Positions 22,796-35,308 are shown, numbered from the stretch's first letter. The stretch is DNA of 64,000 nucleotides from Agelas oroides (GCA_949130485.1 OX422183.1:27344816-27408815); one strand, 5' to 3'. Program-made: numbers and translations. The notes: generated by a model from the sequence alone, not told the origin.

Positions 22796-23600
22796 GTAAA
22801 TATCTACTTTGCTGTTATTTATTCCTTTTGGCCTCTAACCAGTGAATAAAGTTTTGACCAACCCCCTCCTACTGTCCTCATCAATAAGCCTATACCGCAG
22901 CGCCGCAGTATGATGTCATTTTTGAAACTACTGCACTATACAACTCGCCTGAGATACACACTTCGGTCCAGGGAGATCTATACCGAGGAACCGATTACGT
23001 CCCCGGAGATACTGTCAGAGCCCCCCCAGACGCAGGATGACAGCATCAGCAGCATACAAGAAACACCGAACAGCCAATTTAGGCTGGCACTCTCAGTAAC
23101 CCCGTGCATGCCCCGTATAAGTAGTATAGAATCTGTCAACCATAGCCCTCCACCGCAAGCCCAGTCCATGCCCCTACCCCTGATTCCACCCAGGACCAGC
23201 CACCTCCCCCTCCACTTAGCCCCACTAACAGTCTAACCTCTTCCCATAGCACTAGCCCCCAGCATGAAGAATCCCTATCTGGATCCGTCGAACTATTCAG
23301 CCCCACCCCCAGCATAATCCAGAACAAGTGGCCATCACTCCCCCCTCTCCCTCAACGATCCCCACGCATTAGGAGAAGACACAATTTACACAACTATGCG
23401 AGCCTTGCCTCAACAAATGGGAGCTACGATGTGCGTAGCAGTGTTGGCGCTCCCCCACCCGATACCCCAACTACATTTTTGTACCTATTTTGTACCGATT
23501 TGGCAAATTCTGTGAACAAAATCTGCAAAAGCTTTACGGCTAGTCGGGCAGAGGACATCAAAAATAAGTGAATTATATCGTTAACCAATCAAAAATGAAC
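22796..23600. other. No clear coding; AATAAA after exon 4
   Basis: After the donor at 22796 the intron-like sequence contains AATAAA at about 22845. From 22890 to 23450 the composition becomes C-rich with Pro/Ser-rich short frames, none with a motif. It may be degraded element sequence next to the DIRS fossil. Confidence 0.4.
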
Positions 23601-23619
23601 TGCAAAAGTGTATATTTTT

Positions 23620-24240
23620 ATTTCAGAAACAGGTTGACACTTCGACGAAAAGGGTCAGTCTTGGCTGGCTTGATATTTATTTGTACCACTGTAGTGCTGC
23701 GAGCGTCATCAACAGCTATGTCCCCTATACTGAGGTGAACCGCTGGGTCGTAATCCTTATTGTTTGGGACTGTCATCTCTCCCGCCCTCAGAAAGGCGAA
23801 AAAACACAGGCAACATGTTGCCCAGAGCATCTTTACGTCCAGTGAGTCACCCTCCTTTTCCTACACTTGCTTGATCTGTCTGAGGAGGTGAGGGGTAATA
23901 GGCAGCCGTTCCCTTTGACCACTCCCTTTCTCAGCCTGATGCTTCTTCACCCCCTTGAGCACATATTCCAGCTTAGGCATGCTTATCCCATGGAAAGGGT
24001 CCCCCAACCCCCCTGAAATCTGTAGATGGCGAATGGCTGATAAATAAGACTTAATTGTCCTGTGCTTCAAGCCCTGATTCGCTAAAAATGAAACGTATGA
24101 ACACAACTGTCCTTCAACAGGAATAGGTACCGATCTTGTGCGCTCTTGTAAGTTCTCTGGGTTGAAGGGGCTAAGCCCTTTGAAAAATACATGAGAACTG
24201 ACTTCTCCAACACTGCGATGTCCAGTCTGGTTGGCTTAGT
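23620..24240 (-). mobile_element. DIRS fossil: tyrosine recombinase part
   Basis: Recognised by the core-binding stretch (GLAPSTQRTYKSAQ), the HRTIKSYLSAIRHL helix and FFAFLRAGEM, typical of DIRS YR domains. Confidence 0.85.
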
Positions 24241-24719
24241 ACCAAGATCTGCCACAGTTCGGGGGGGGATTGGGGGTGGGCAGTGAGGCTGCGGATGGCA
24301 CCTGTTGGTGAAACAGAAGGATATGGTTGCGAGATAACGCATCAGCAGCATTATTGCGCTTCCCTGGGATATGCTGGGCATAGAGAGAAATACCATTAAC
24401 TGCGGTAATAAAAAGACTCCGCATGAGGTGCATCACCAAAGCATCCTTGCTGGACCCTGAGTTGACAATAGAGACGACTGCTGCATTGTCACAGCGACAT
24501 AACACAGTAGCTCCTCTCCACTGATCACCCCACAATGCGCAAGCCACCACAATTGGCACCAACTCCTTCACCGTGATATGGACTGAACTCCAGCACTTCG
24601 GCCACTGAGCCTGGAACCATTGGTTGAATGAACTGTATGCTCCACAAAAGATTGAGATTGCCCACCACTCTAGGTCAGACTGGAAACTTCTGTTCAGTCT
24701 GATGTGGTGATGCAGTTCC

Positions 24720-25850
24720 TATGCGGTCGTGGACAGGGATATCATCCGCCTCAAGAACATGCGGCCAGGCTTGACCACCTGACAGGCGTGCTGCTGTAAC
24801 TGGCCAATCAGGGACAGCAGGTCACGTTTCATACAGGCTTTCTTTCCCAACCATGTCTTGACAAGGAATTGAAGCCTACTCAGCTTCTCCGCTGGAAGCC
24901 GGAGCTGCAATGCTTCTGTGTCAAGCTCAATCCCTAGGAACGATAAGCAAGTACTTGGACCCTCTACTTTATGTTTGGCCACCGGAATTCCCAAGGTGGC
25001 ACAAGTAGTCAGCGCAAGCTCTAATGCCTGCTTGCACTCCACAGTATCCGGAGCCGCTATGAAAAGGAAGTCGTCCAGGTAATGCAGTTGGTCCCACGTT
25101 CCCTTGGAGCTCATTATCCACGACAGCCCATCCGCCAGGGCATTAAACAGTTTCGGGGTGGACCGGAGACCAAATGGTAGGGAAGAGTCTACGTATAGTC
25201 TTCCTTTCCACACCATTCCAAGAAGAGAGCGATCATCCGGGTGTACGGGGATGATCCGGTATGCGTTCTCAATATCGACTTTCGCAAGAAGAGCACCTCG
25301 ATTGTAGCTCATGATGCATTGCACCGCATGGTCTACTGACGCGTTGGACAGTGAGCACAGGTCGGGAGGAATGCCGTCATTCACACTGAAACCCTTTGGG
25401 GCTGACAAATCAACTATCAGCCGCCACTTCCCTGGTTGATGAGGCTTCGGAATAACCCCGAAGCGACTGACATGCACGCTATCATCCAGCGCCAGTGGTC
25501 CCACCACCCTTCCTAGCCCACATTCCTTCGCTAGGTACTGCTCCACCACCTCCGCGTTATCCTTGGCCGACCGCATGTTGTGTGAGGCACTCCTCAGCTG
25601 CACCTCGCCGTACCCGAATCCCAGCTGAAAGCCCTGACGTATCCCTTGTACGAGATATTCCACGAACGTACGGTCCGGGTGGGATTGCAAGAGACTGGTC
25701 CATGCCTCAAGGTTCAGTGGCGTACTCACTCGACGCAACTGCGGAGGTAAGTCCGCAGGATGAGCAGGTCTCCGCCCAGATAATGCAAGGAGGTGGCCCA
25801 TATAGATGTAGCGGCCGACGACCACAGCGTCTTCGCTGCCTGAGGGCAAA
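24720..25850 (-). mobile_element. DIRS fossil: reverse transcriptase part
   Basis: Contains the WRLIVDLS, YLDD and LPFGLRSTPK signatures of DIRS reverse transcriptases. Part of the fossil element above, not a host gene. Confidence 0.9.
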
Positions 25851-26889
25851 AGATGCCTGCGATAATCCGCAGCGCATTACAGTTTCCTCACTAAATCCAT
25901 TCATGTCCCCCTCCCACTAATTTTACTCATGCGTCCGCCCTCCCCAACAATAATATACAGTTCCTGTTCCAATCCAGCATCAACACAAAAAGTCACTCAG
26001 GCATGAACACATGACTAGGTTCAGCGCTGTGCAGGGCGGTCCCCCGCTGCCCGCATCCGGCACCGGACAGCCCGGTGGTCTCCATGACACCTGGCACAAA
26101 TGTGGCGAAAACGGCAATAGTGGTAGGAGCAATGGCCCTCATTCCAGGCGTAGCAGACACCTCTGCCGGCTCTCCCGCGGGGTTAGGTCTTGATGTGACA
26201 GTGATCCCTAGGGGCCCTGTGGCGGAATCAGCTGACGAGGTTGTGGAGCTGTAGGGGCATGGCGAGGAATGTCACGGCAAATAGAGATGAGTTTAGCTGC
26301 GACCAATCCACACCAGGGGATGAGACGGCCTGCTGGCGGAACATTCTATCATACCCTGCCAGCCCCCTCCCCCACAACGTCTAGCTTCCCGGATAATGAT
26401 AGTCTGGTAGGTGAGTAGTTGAGTAACCTTCTCCGGGTACTTGCTGGCCATGACACTTGCAAACATCCCAAAACACTGCACCCAGCTCAGTAGGTCAGGT
26501 ACCTCTCTACGGGCTGGTCAGGATGTGCACTGGCCCAGCTGACGCTGTTGCACCGCCGCTCCTCCAAGTTGTCCCGTAGCAGCTCGGCCATATCCACAAA
26601 CTGGCTGCTCAGAATTTTTTCCTCTACCTTCGCTGGCACCGGTGGGAGGCCATCGCCCATGCTGAACTGCTGGGTGGCTGCTTTGGAGTCATCTGTAGAG
26701 GTTTTGTGAGGATCCGATACTATTTCGTTTCCAGCTGGTACTCCACCCACGTCCTAGAGCCCACTAATACCGGCTCCCTAACCTCACTTGGCGGAGTGGC
26801 ACCCACACTAGTCTATAGGAGTCATGTGAGCCCCTTTTTCTTAGCCTGATTGGTAGGACCCCTACTGGCTTCCCCACTGCCCCGTCCCC

Positions 26890-27845
26890 CAGACCAGATG
26901 CCACGGAGATCTACATGCCTTGTCCCCCTTCAAGGCCCCACCCACTACCTCCATCTCTTGGGGAGCCACAGTGAACTCTCCACTGGGCCACCCCACGGTA
27001 TTGCTGAACCTCAAAGGCACTGCTGTGATCTCCACTGGTGTGCCACCTCTGGGTGCCACAATGATCTCCCCAACTGAGCTACCTCAGTGTGCCACCGTGA
27101 TCTCCACCACTGAGCTACCTCAAGGCGCCACAGTGAACTCCAGATCGGCACCACCTCAGGGGGCCCTGGTGATTTCCCCAACCGTGCCACCACTGGGCAC
27201 CACCATGATCTCTGGGACCTTAGGGTGCAACAGAGCTCTCCATGACCGTGCCACCTCTGGGCACACTGGTGATCCTCACACCATGCCCCTTCGGAGGCCA
27301 CCTCAGGATGCAATTGAGATCTCCATGACTGAGCCACCTCTGGGCACCATGGTGATCTTCACAACCACACCACTTCGGGCGCCGCCGTGATCCTCACAAC
27401 TGCGCCACCTCGGGGCACTACATTGAGCTCTGCCACTGTGCCACCTCAAGGGCGCCCCAGTGATCTTCATGTTCCTGCTACTACGGAGGGCCCCAATGAT
27501 CCACAGTGATCTCCACCACTCTGCCGCCCACAGAGATCTTTATGACTGCACCACCTCAGGGCACCACAGTGATCTCCATAACTGCGCCCTACCACCATTA
27601 TCTCCATGGCCATGCCACCTCTGGGCACCAAGGAGATCCACCTGGGGGCCACCTTGGTCCCCACACCAAGGAGCTGCCCCCCTCTGGGCCGTTCCAGCTA
27701 TCTCCATAACTGCCCCACCACCGGGGCCCCAGTGACCTCCATAACCATGCCCCCTCAAGGCACTGCCGCCGAGAACCCTTGCCCACTCTTGATGCCCTCT
27801 CTCAGTGGACTATCAGGAAATCCACAACTGTCATTTCACAGCACC
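26890..27845. repeat. Degenerate 36 bp coding-like minisatellite
   Basis: Imperfect 36 bp units (roughly 20 or more), for example GTGATCTCCACCACTGAGCT then ACCTCAGGGCGCCACA. On the plus strand the best-kept part (about 26920-27390) reads as 12-residue repeats of the type PPQGATVISTTE. Copies have drifted and frames change along the array. It may be the remains of a repetitive protein segment or simple tandem DNA. Confidence 0.75.
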
Positions 27846-27849
27846 CTGT

Positions 27850-28460
27850 AGCCCTGCATGACTGTACCACTTCAGGGAGCTCCATGGTGGTGCTCTTTGT
27901 GACCTCGCGACTTTGGGATGCCCCAAAGGAGCGTGCGCCTTCGGGGGCCAACATTAATTCTGGCCCCGAGAATTCGAGGGGCCTATTTGTACTGACCCGT
28001 CCTCGAAACACCCTCCCAGGCGGTACGCCCGAACCTTTATCTATCGCTCACCGGTTTGGGTGTCTCCCGCTGAGGGTGGGTTTGGGGTTCGCGCGCTTAA
28101 GATTTCCTGAACTGTTTCTTTTATCAGCTTGCGCAGAGCACCTGAGTTCTCTCCCAGTGGGGCTGGGGGGTCCTCTGAGGGTGGTGAGCGCCGAGGTGAG
28201 GAAGACATCATGCTTTGGAAGGGAACACTCGGGAGAGAAATGCCTGACACAAGCACGACTGGACTGTTGCAATGACCGCGTGGTTGTCTGGCCACACGCA
28301 TGTGCACCTCTACATCACAATCCCCAGAGGGCACCCCTCAATGTTAACTTTGTCTAATTGCATTAAACTGTATTTAAAGCCAACTCATTAATATTCATGA
28401 GGTGGACAGAAACACTCCAGATTTTAGACCTCGGTCGGGCTTTAATTAGATTCATAGGCT
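27850..28460. other. Unassigned; possible DIRS-related 5' part
   Basis: A minus-strand Pro/Ser-rich stretch with an amphipathic segment (GALRKLIKETVQEILS) lies at about 28230-28050. It could be the beginning of a gag-like protein of the DIRS fossil, separated from the rest by the 36 bp array, or an unrelated exon. Nothing else is supported. Confidence 0.3.
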
Positions 28461-28464
28461 CAAT

Positions 28465-28545
28465 TAGGGTTAGGGAGATTAGCGTTAATGAGATTAGGGT
28501 TAAGGCAAACCAGGGTTAGGGCTAGGGCCAGACTTAGGGTTTAAG
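28465..28545. repeat. Degenerate interstitial TTAGGG-like block
   Basis: Several imperfect TTAGGG words (AGGGTTAGGGAGATTAGCGT, GATTAGGGTTAAGG, CAGGGTTAGGGCTAGGG) lie in about 75 bp. Too short and too impure to call telomere fusion. Confidence 0.5.
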
Positions 28546-29238
28546 GTGGCGGTGAAGTCTTTCGGTGGAGGTTAACAAAAACAAACATGGGATACAGTCA
28601 GGACCAGGGTTACTCATAGTTTCAGGGTTAGGGTTTGCTTTAGGACAATCTTGGTTTGCCTAATTAAAAGGGTTTTAGTAGCTCATTAATATATTCATGA
28701 ACCCAAAATTGCCACTCGATGGACGCATCTACACACTCACTGTAGGTAGCGTCCTAACCACCAATGTATCTCAAATCAGTCTGTGCCAACTTTTGTTCAG
28801 AGCTACTCTCAAAGTCAGGCTAGACTCATGTTTGTCACTACTCTTGGAATGGACAACTTTTACTGCACCAAAATGAATGCACATTTCAAAAAATTCACAG
28901 CTTGTCTACGGGAGGGGCTCATTCACGAGTGGAAGCAAGCATTACTAGCCCCACCTCTCCCCCTTATGTCGCTAAACAACTCACGGCTCTTTTCCACACA
29001 CAACCACCGTTCAGCTCCCTTGGGTACCAAAGCGTAGCACCAATGATAAATTGCGTATTCTAGTTAAAGCCCAGCCCAACACTCGAAGCACCTGGCCACG
29101 GTCACGAACTAGGCCAGGCATACGGCCGCGAGACATGGGCCTACTCAACAAATACAGTCTTGGCCACTGTGGTCTTTCTGCTGCTTCTAGACACAAGTTT
29201 GCTTTCACAAGCAGGCATTACGCACTACTCACAGCTAA
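28540..29238. repeat. 0.7 kb dispersed repeat, copy 2
   Basis: Partner of 11661-12356, same orientation and nearly collinear. The two copies have different left neighbours, so the shared boundary at GGTGGCGGTGAAG marks one real end of the repeat. Confidence 0.92.
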
Positions 29239-29587
29239 GCCCAAAGACAGTACGTTAGCACCATCCAATGGCTTCTGTGCACTTGCTATTTATAACTATC
29301 AATTTTTTGATTCATCATCATGGGGCAAAGCATATGCAAGCAGCACATTGCTGATTTAATATCATAGCACACAAACCATGTAAAGCAACAGTGTCTGTCA
29401 ATGTCTGCTGGTATATGAGGCTAATGAGGCAACAGTTAAGCCAAACTTGTATAAGTAAGTCCTCACTAGAGGTAGGTGATCACCGTAATATGTGCAGTCA
29501 TTTCTCCACTCGAGACAGGTACCATAGCTACACAGGCATGGACTAAGCTTCACACTCAAATGATCATTATTTATGCATTGCCCTTAC
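29239..29587. other. No recognisable gene
   Basis: AT-rich with no supported exon or repeat. If the candidate exon at 29588-29714 is real, this is its downstream intron. Confidence 0.35.
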
Positions 29588-29714
29588 CTGAATTTCTGCC
29601 GTCTATGAGCAGCCTGCCTTGATTCCCAGTGACCACTGGCCTTTTGACCTTTCCAACATCTATATAAATCTCTTTATGGCCTGCCCTGTCTGTCATGGTC
29701 AGTAGTTGCATAAA
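29588..29714 (-). CDS. Candidate orphan exon, unknown protein
   Basis: A 127 bp minus-strand segment open throughout, bounded by a CTTTAG acceptor at 29715 and a CAG|GTAAGG donor at 29587. It encodes FMQLLTMTDRAGHKEIYIDV followed by GKVKRPVVTGNQGRLLIDGR-like residues, with balanced composition unlike its surroundings. A possible upstream exon (ISRDIHMYLSS.. at about 29840-29775) would join in phase 0 through a weak donor. I do not recognise the family. Confidence 0.4.
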
Positions 29715-30296
29715 CTAAAGGTAAGTAGCCATGTGTGCTTCAACTTGAGTAGTCTTTACTCCAAGTTTTCTTCACACCACTGGCAGTAGCTCTTCACTGT
29801 TGTTCTCTGAACTCAAGTACATATGGATGTCAATCTCGTGAAATATTTAAAAAAACGTTCATTTAAAATTTACCTTAAGTGGCCATAAGCAAGCAAGCCA
29901 GCAAGCATGCACATGCATTTGCACGACGCAGTCACACTTGTGTGGGGCTTGCTCAGGCTTGTCCCAATAAATGGTGATAGCACATAGAGAAGCTCTACAT
30001 ACTGTGAGATAAAACGGCTTCAAAAGGGAAGGCAGACTCAAATAATAGCAGTAGATAGAGTCTTACTGCTGTGGTAGTTATATCAATTGAGGAGCAGGAT
30101 CCTGATAGCATGGGCATTACAATGCCACGCATTTGTGGCAGTCCCGAATAGAAATCGAACATTTAATTGTTGCGTGTTTCAATCGCGTTACCGCATTCAA
30201 AGCGCTATAGCGCAGAACTTCCACTAAGGGTGGGGCTCATTAGCGCTGCGTAGACGTGTCAGGTATTTGTGCATCTACGCAGTGTATATGAGACCC
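29715..30296. other. No recognisable gene
   Basis: AT-rich. Apart from the possible short upstream exon near 29775-29840 and a short GC-richer patch at 30170-30270, nothing could be supported. Confidence 0.35.
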
Positions 30297-31227
30297 AGGA
30301 CAACCTTGAATCGGGCCGATTCCGCTCATGAATAATTAATGATCGGGTGACCATAATTCATTGGCTTGTTTATACTTTCCCATGGCGGCAACCGGAATCA
30401 ACAAGGGGGGCGTGTCCCTTTGATGTGGCCTGCGGCCCTTTGTAGTGGTCTGGCGGCACTTTCATGTGGCTGGGCGGAACTTTGAAGAAATCCTCCAACA
30501 CTTAAAAAAAAAAAAAAAACAGTAAAAAGATTTTCTAGCTTGTTGAATGTGATGGTTGGCTATTTGTGTGTGCAAAGCTTGCCTGAGTGGGCTTGAATGT
30601 GTGGTGGAAAGGCAGAGAGCCCTCCTGGAAGACGGGTGTCATCACACAGTTGTCTGGCAAAGGTACTGTAGAAAGCTGACTTTTCGGTCTTGTAGGCCCC
30701 GCCCGATTTTATGCTAGCGGGAGTGTGTGTAACTTGGCTCCATTCTAGGGGCAATGACAGGGAGTAGGTTTGTGGGTATAACTCCCTGGCCTGGAGGTGA
30801 GCGGGAAAAAGCATACGTAGTTTTGTAGGGGGTGAGTTGAGCTTTCTGAAACTGGGCTCAGTGTTGGTTGGTTTGAGTGGAGGTGTGTCGAATTTTTCTT
30901 GAAAGCCAGCATAGCCAAAATTACTGCTTTCGAGGTCAAATGTGTGTTTTGGCCTGTAGACTGGAACTGAAGTGGTCCCAGGACAAACCCATACGTAAAG
31001 TTTTTACTTGTTTTGTGTGTGTGTTGATGATGTGGTCAGACTGGGGGTGGAGCCTTGGAGAGGGTGCAAATTTTTATTTTAGCTGAGGGACTAAAAATTG
31101 AGTTTTTTTGGCATTATCAGCTAGAGAAAGCAGTTTGGTACAAACTTTTTGTGAATCTTGTGTACGCTTAGACATTACCCATCAGTCTGTCCACATGGCT
31201 TGGAGATTTGTGATTCAAGGTTGTCCT
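30297..31227. mobile_element. 0.93 kb TIR element AGGACAACCTTGAATC, complete copy
   Basis: AGGACAACCTTGAATC at the left and GATTCAAGGTTGTCCT at the right are exact complements. The interior has an A-rich tract at 30505 but no transposase. Parts recur at 11429-11661 (left), 15045-15372 (middle) and, reversed, 51815-52172 (right), so this looks like the full-length form of a non-autonomous family. No clear target duplication. Confidence 0.82.
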
Positions 31228-31341
31228 ACCTTAACAGAAGTTCTATGCTACAGCACTTCAAACACGGTAACGCAATCAAAATACCCAACGGAATAAGTTT
31301 ACATTCTAATTAAAATGTATTTGGAATTTGTAAGCAACACT

Positions 31342-31911
31342 TAGCCTCGTCCCCAGGCTCTCTCCTCAAAAAAGAAGGGAGGAGAGAGCCTGGTAACATT
31401 CACGAGAAACGCTGTCGACATCCGGCGCGTCATCATTCACGTGATCAACGGTAGGACACTCCCACTTCAGTAATAATTGTCATGTGATTTAATAAGCTGC
31501 CATGCAATATTGGTACTGCATCCGGTAGCAGAGCAAGCTATTTACAACTTTGCTCTTCGTCTTCGAGGCATCCGCAGCTCTGTTGAATTCCGTGATGCAC
31601 GTTGTGCATGTAAACTCGGACCTGCGAAGTATGGTGAGCGAGTCGCTCCCACAAACCAACTACAGTGAACTTCGATCTTGGACTCTCTGGACTTGTGCCC
31701 GTTCCGCACTTCCGAAAACTCTTTTTCACCAACCTTCGAGGTGTAGTCTAACCTGCTGAGTGGACAGAATGTCATGTGTACACGTGGTTTCGTCCTGCAA
31801 TCTGATTGGTACCGCCAGATCCAGGCGCCGGAAGTTGACAACTTTTCCCGCGGATGTTACCAGGCTCTCTCCTCCCCCCTTTTTTGAGGAGAGAGTGTGG
31901 GGATGAGGCTA
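31342..31911. mobile_element. 570 bp TAGCCTCG-family MITE
   Basis: The left arm TAGCCTCGTCCCCAGGCTCT and the right complement ending GGGGATGAGGCTA close the element. Arms also share CTCTCTCCTC and GAGAGAGCCTGGTAACAT and are imperfect for about 110 bp. The unique centre (31480-31760) holds short frames on both strands, not supported as a gene. Confidence 0.85.
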
Positions 31912-32162
31912 AGCAACACATAACCTGCCCAAAAGTTAATTTGAAATAAAAAGTTACTAGCTTTAAAGTTTGAAGCTTTTGGGAGTACCCTCATAGTTTT
32001 CAATCAAATTACAGCAGTTTTGAGGAACATTTATGAAATTGTGTGTACTGAGCATGATTTATAGTGACTTTCATCACAACTATTGCACTCCAACCTGTCT
32101 GAATGTCAGTAGTTATGTTTGTTGGGTTATACTTATTTGCAGTTTGTTTCTCTCTTCATTAG

Positions 32163-32270
32163 ATGACTCCACTACATGTGGCAGTTGAAAGTGTCCGTAT
32201 TACAATAGTGAAAATCTTTGTTGAGCTTGTTGGCCAAGGAGCTGATGTCAACATTCAAGATCATCAAGGG
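32163..32270 (+). CDS. Ankyrin-repeat exon 1 (MTPLH type)
   Basis: Acceptor TTCATTAG precedes and donor GGG|GTAAAT follows. The exon is 108 bp, phase 0, and encodes one ankyrin repeat: MTPLHVAVESVRI .. GADVNIQDHQG. TPLH and the GADVN finger are the family hallmarks. It is three residues longer than the 33-residue standard (FVELVGQGA). The same exon class recurs at 36348. Ankyrin repeats are protein-binding scaffolds; what this protein binds cannot be read here. Confidence 0.85.
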
Positions 32271-33758
32271 GTAAATGTACTGTTGATTTTCTGCATTCCA
32301 TCAACTTGGTCTAATATATAGGCACAGTGGGGAATGCCTCCACTTTGGCAGCTCTGTAAGTCAAGAAAGGAAGTAAACGACACCTCACAGAAAAGGGCAC
32401 TAAAGCAAGTCCAAACTTTACATAAATAACTTGAGCAATTCATTACATAAGTAGCTACAGAGGTTAAGAGTACAAGTATCAGTTTCTGTGTTTGTCTGTG
32501 GAAAGCCCTTCACTGTAAAAAAGAGGATAAGGAATAAAGGGGAAGGGTCACACCAAATAAAGTGTCTTTACCGTCTCATCATTTTAGTGGGAAAATCATA
32601 CCAACTTTAGGAATAGGATGTGCAGACAACACCAAACATAGTTGGAACAGTACCACAGGGAGACATCAGCATTTGTGGTAACAATATGGGAAGTATAAAT
32701 GTGAGCAGGGGGAGGGGGCCGTACAGTGACAACGAACACAAGTAGAGGTTGAAGTGAAAGAGTGTGAAACCCACTAAAGGCAAAGGAAATCAAAACATGA
32801 ACACAGCAACAAGCAAAAAGACGCAAAGAAGCAAGCATACAACAAATCCAGCAAAATGGAACAAGGAAAATGGCTAGCACATACACTTAACTCAAGTTAT
32901 GGGCATACAAACAAGCAACAATGACAACCGACAACATAACTTGCCAAATACAAAAATTCAGCAAACCCTAAGCACACTAGCACGGCTAGGTTAGACACAC
33001 GTGTGGATATGGACTAGCAATAAGTCATACAGAATGGTAAGCACGAAGGCAGAGAAACTTCAAAATATCAAATTGGTTTCTTCCATGATAACACTATGCT
33101 GCATTGTAGTAACGACTGCAACAGCTTTGCAGATTTTGATGGTGGTAGACGCAATAAAGTGATTAGCTTGTGCATTACATGATTTATGCACACTTGAACT
33201 GTGGTCTTGAGGCCCAGCACAGCACATGGCTTTGTAACATCATGATCAGCCTTTTGACCACACCCCTTCTGTGCTATTATGAACACTGCTGGTGTGACTT
33301 CCCACCATCAAAGTGTGTGAATATCCGATCATAATACTGCTTTTGTGTGACTTCCCACCCAAAATATCCCACCACAATACTCTGTGTGATTTCTTCACAA
33401 TCACGTAGGACATTCTCGCCATAATACTGCTGGTGTGACTTCATACTGGAGTTGTGACAGGCCCTTGATGAGAAAAACCCACCAAATTTTTTTTTGCAGT
33501 GTTGTTCGCCTCCCTTGTACAAATGGGTATAGAAAATTCTCCCTTAGGAGCTTGGCACTGTAGACAGTTTTCTGTCTGGAATAACCCTGACTGTTGAAAG
33601 CTGCTAATCAGTTGGTGTACTTTGAGTCATAATCTCTAAGGAATAGAAGTTAGTAGTTAGTTGGTTCAGAAGTAGGCCTGGCATTGGTTGTGTACTAATT
33701 GACTCATGGGCCTTCTTCAGCTACTCTAGCACAACTGAAAAAAGTACAGGTGATTATA
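32271..33758. other. Intron of the ankyrin gene
   Basis: No exon supported. At about 33285-33450 a ~45-70 bp motif (CTGCTGGTGTGACTTCCCAC) is imperfectly repeated three or four times. Confidence 0.45.
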
Positions 33759-34268
33759 TACCATAGTCTCGCGAAAAAGGGCCCAGTATCAAATATCCGC
33801 CCACCCCCATTATTGGTTCAATTTCCTGCAAAGGTGTAAAGTTTACTCCAAAAAACGCCCACCCAGTTGACCTCATGTGGAAAGTTTTCAAATACAACAT
33901 GATGCAAGGTTAGTCAAGGTTAGTCTATAGTTACAAAGAAAATGATGTGATATAGGTACTAATACAATATCTAAAACTCACCGTGGCAGCTTCTGAAAAA
34001 TTCTGATTAGCTTTTCTACATGACTTAGCCTCGTTCCCTCGTTTCTAGGTTTGCCAGTAAAATTAAAGATGCATGGAACTTCGAGTCCTTTTCCTGGAAT
34101 GTTAGAACGCTGCCGCTTGTCTGTAACTTTGCATGTAATTGTGTTGTTCCTCTCCAAAACACTTTTTCATGGTAAAATGCAGAGATGTTACAAATGTCCG
34201 CCCACCCCCTTGTCTGAGCACAAAGTAATGTGTACCGCCCATGGGCCCTTTTTCGCGACACTACGGTA
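33759..34268. mobile_element. 510 bp MITE with TACCATAGTCTCGCGAAAAA ends
   Basis: The left TACCATAGT.CTCGCGAAAAAGGGCCC and the right complement (GGGCCCTTTTTCGCG..CACTACGGTA) pair, as do inner GTCCGCCCACCCCC words. Flanking TA. It carries a single TAGCCTCGTTCCC half-site internally. Confidence 0.82.
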
Positions 34269-35308
34269 TAGCATTATTTAGAAAGTACGCATATACAATG
34301 AAACCTTGACATTCCGTATAGCAAACACTTTATTAAATCAGACAAAAATCTGCAGTTCGGATTGAATCTCCATTATGTGTAATACTTATGCCCCTCCAAA
34401 ATCTGGACACCACCATATTCCGTATGTAAGGCACATTAAAATCTGTTGCGATGGTGCGCTAACAATACTTAATGAACTCTGTCGGGTGAACACTTGTCTG
34501 CCTCATCTGCAAGATTGCTGCTGGATGAAACAACTGGACTGGTTATTAATCCTAAAATAGCCTTTCGATTGCCTTTTGGTACATGCTGTAGACTTAGACA
34601 GAGCTCTGAAAACATAACCTCGTGGCCGGAGTACAAATTGTCACGCCTACCAGAAATATGGAAGCCTCTGAAGTATGAGAATAGAGACTTTCAACTGTAC
34701 AAAGGAGAAATTGAGGTATATGAGAAAGAGCGAGTGAAACAATTTTTAGAGCCAATGGTTATCCATTCCAAGCAATCAAACCAGTTCTGAACAGAAGAGA
34801 ATCCCAGCACATTTTACTTACCTTTAAGGAGAATGAAAGAAAACAAATGTGCTTGCAATATGCAAGAGGTTTGTCAGAAAGTACATGCATGTCTATCAGA
34901 AGAGTAAGGTTAAGGCAGTCTCTGGCAAAAACATTTTGCAATACTTTGATAAATAAAAATTCCTGAAGAACGATACTCTAGCACAGTCATAACCTTATAA
35001 ACAACACTTTCTTAAGTGAAGTGAATTAATTAAATGAGTAACATTAGAACATTGAAGAAATGTGTCATAGAATATATGCTAGCAGTGACAACATTTCAAA
35101 GGCATCGTGGTGCATGCCCAACAGAATGATCATCACATTGACTAGGAGTACTAGGCCAGGGAAATTGGAAGTTAAATTTTATTGCTGAAGAAGTTGCAAA
35201 ATTTGTGGTACAATGCATATGACTGAAGAAGCCTCACAAACTAAGAAATTGTACACTGGTTTAAGCTATTTCTAAATAAGTACAATTTGTTGTTCCTATC
35301 TCTATTAG
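34269..35308. other. Intron of the ankyrin gene
   Basis: AT-rich with several short frames and no motif or splice-bounded exon supported. Confidence 0.4.

Larger units (their letters stand above)
23620..26760 (-). mobile_element. DIRS-like tyrosine-recombinase retroelement fossil
   Basis: Minus strand, in order: gag-like part (~26,760-26,490, a conserved VDMAELLRDN-type stretch), reverse transcriptase (~25,850-24,720, with YLDD and LPFGLRS motifs), RNase H (~24,620-24,320, ending near a GKRNNAADALSR motif) and a tyrosine recombinase (~24,240-23,620, with APSTQRTY and RAGEM motifs). RT-RNase H-YR without an integrase is the defining order of the DIRS group. The copy is broken, with several breaks. 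I could not identify its terminal repeats. Moderately old by eye: long stretches still read well. Confidence 0.9.

Noticed and set aside
28465-28545. Interstitial telomere from a chromosome fusion
   Set aside because: Only a handful of imperfect TTAGGG words; related words occur in the dispersed repeat next to it.
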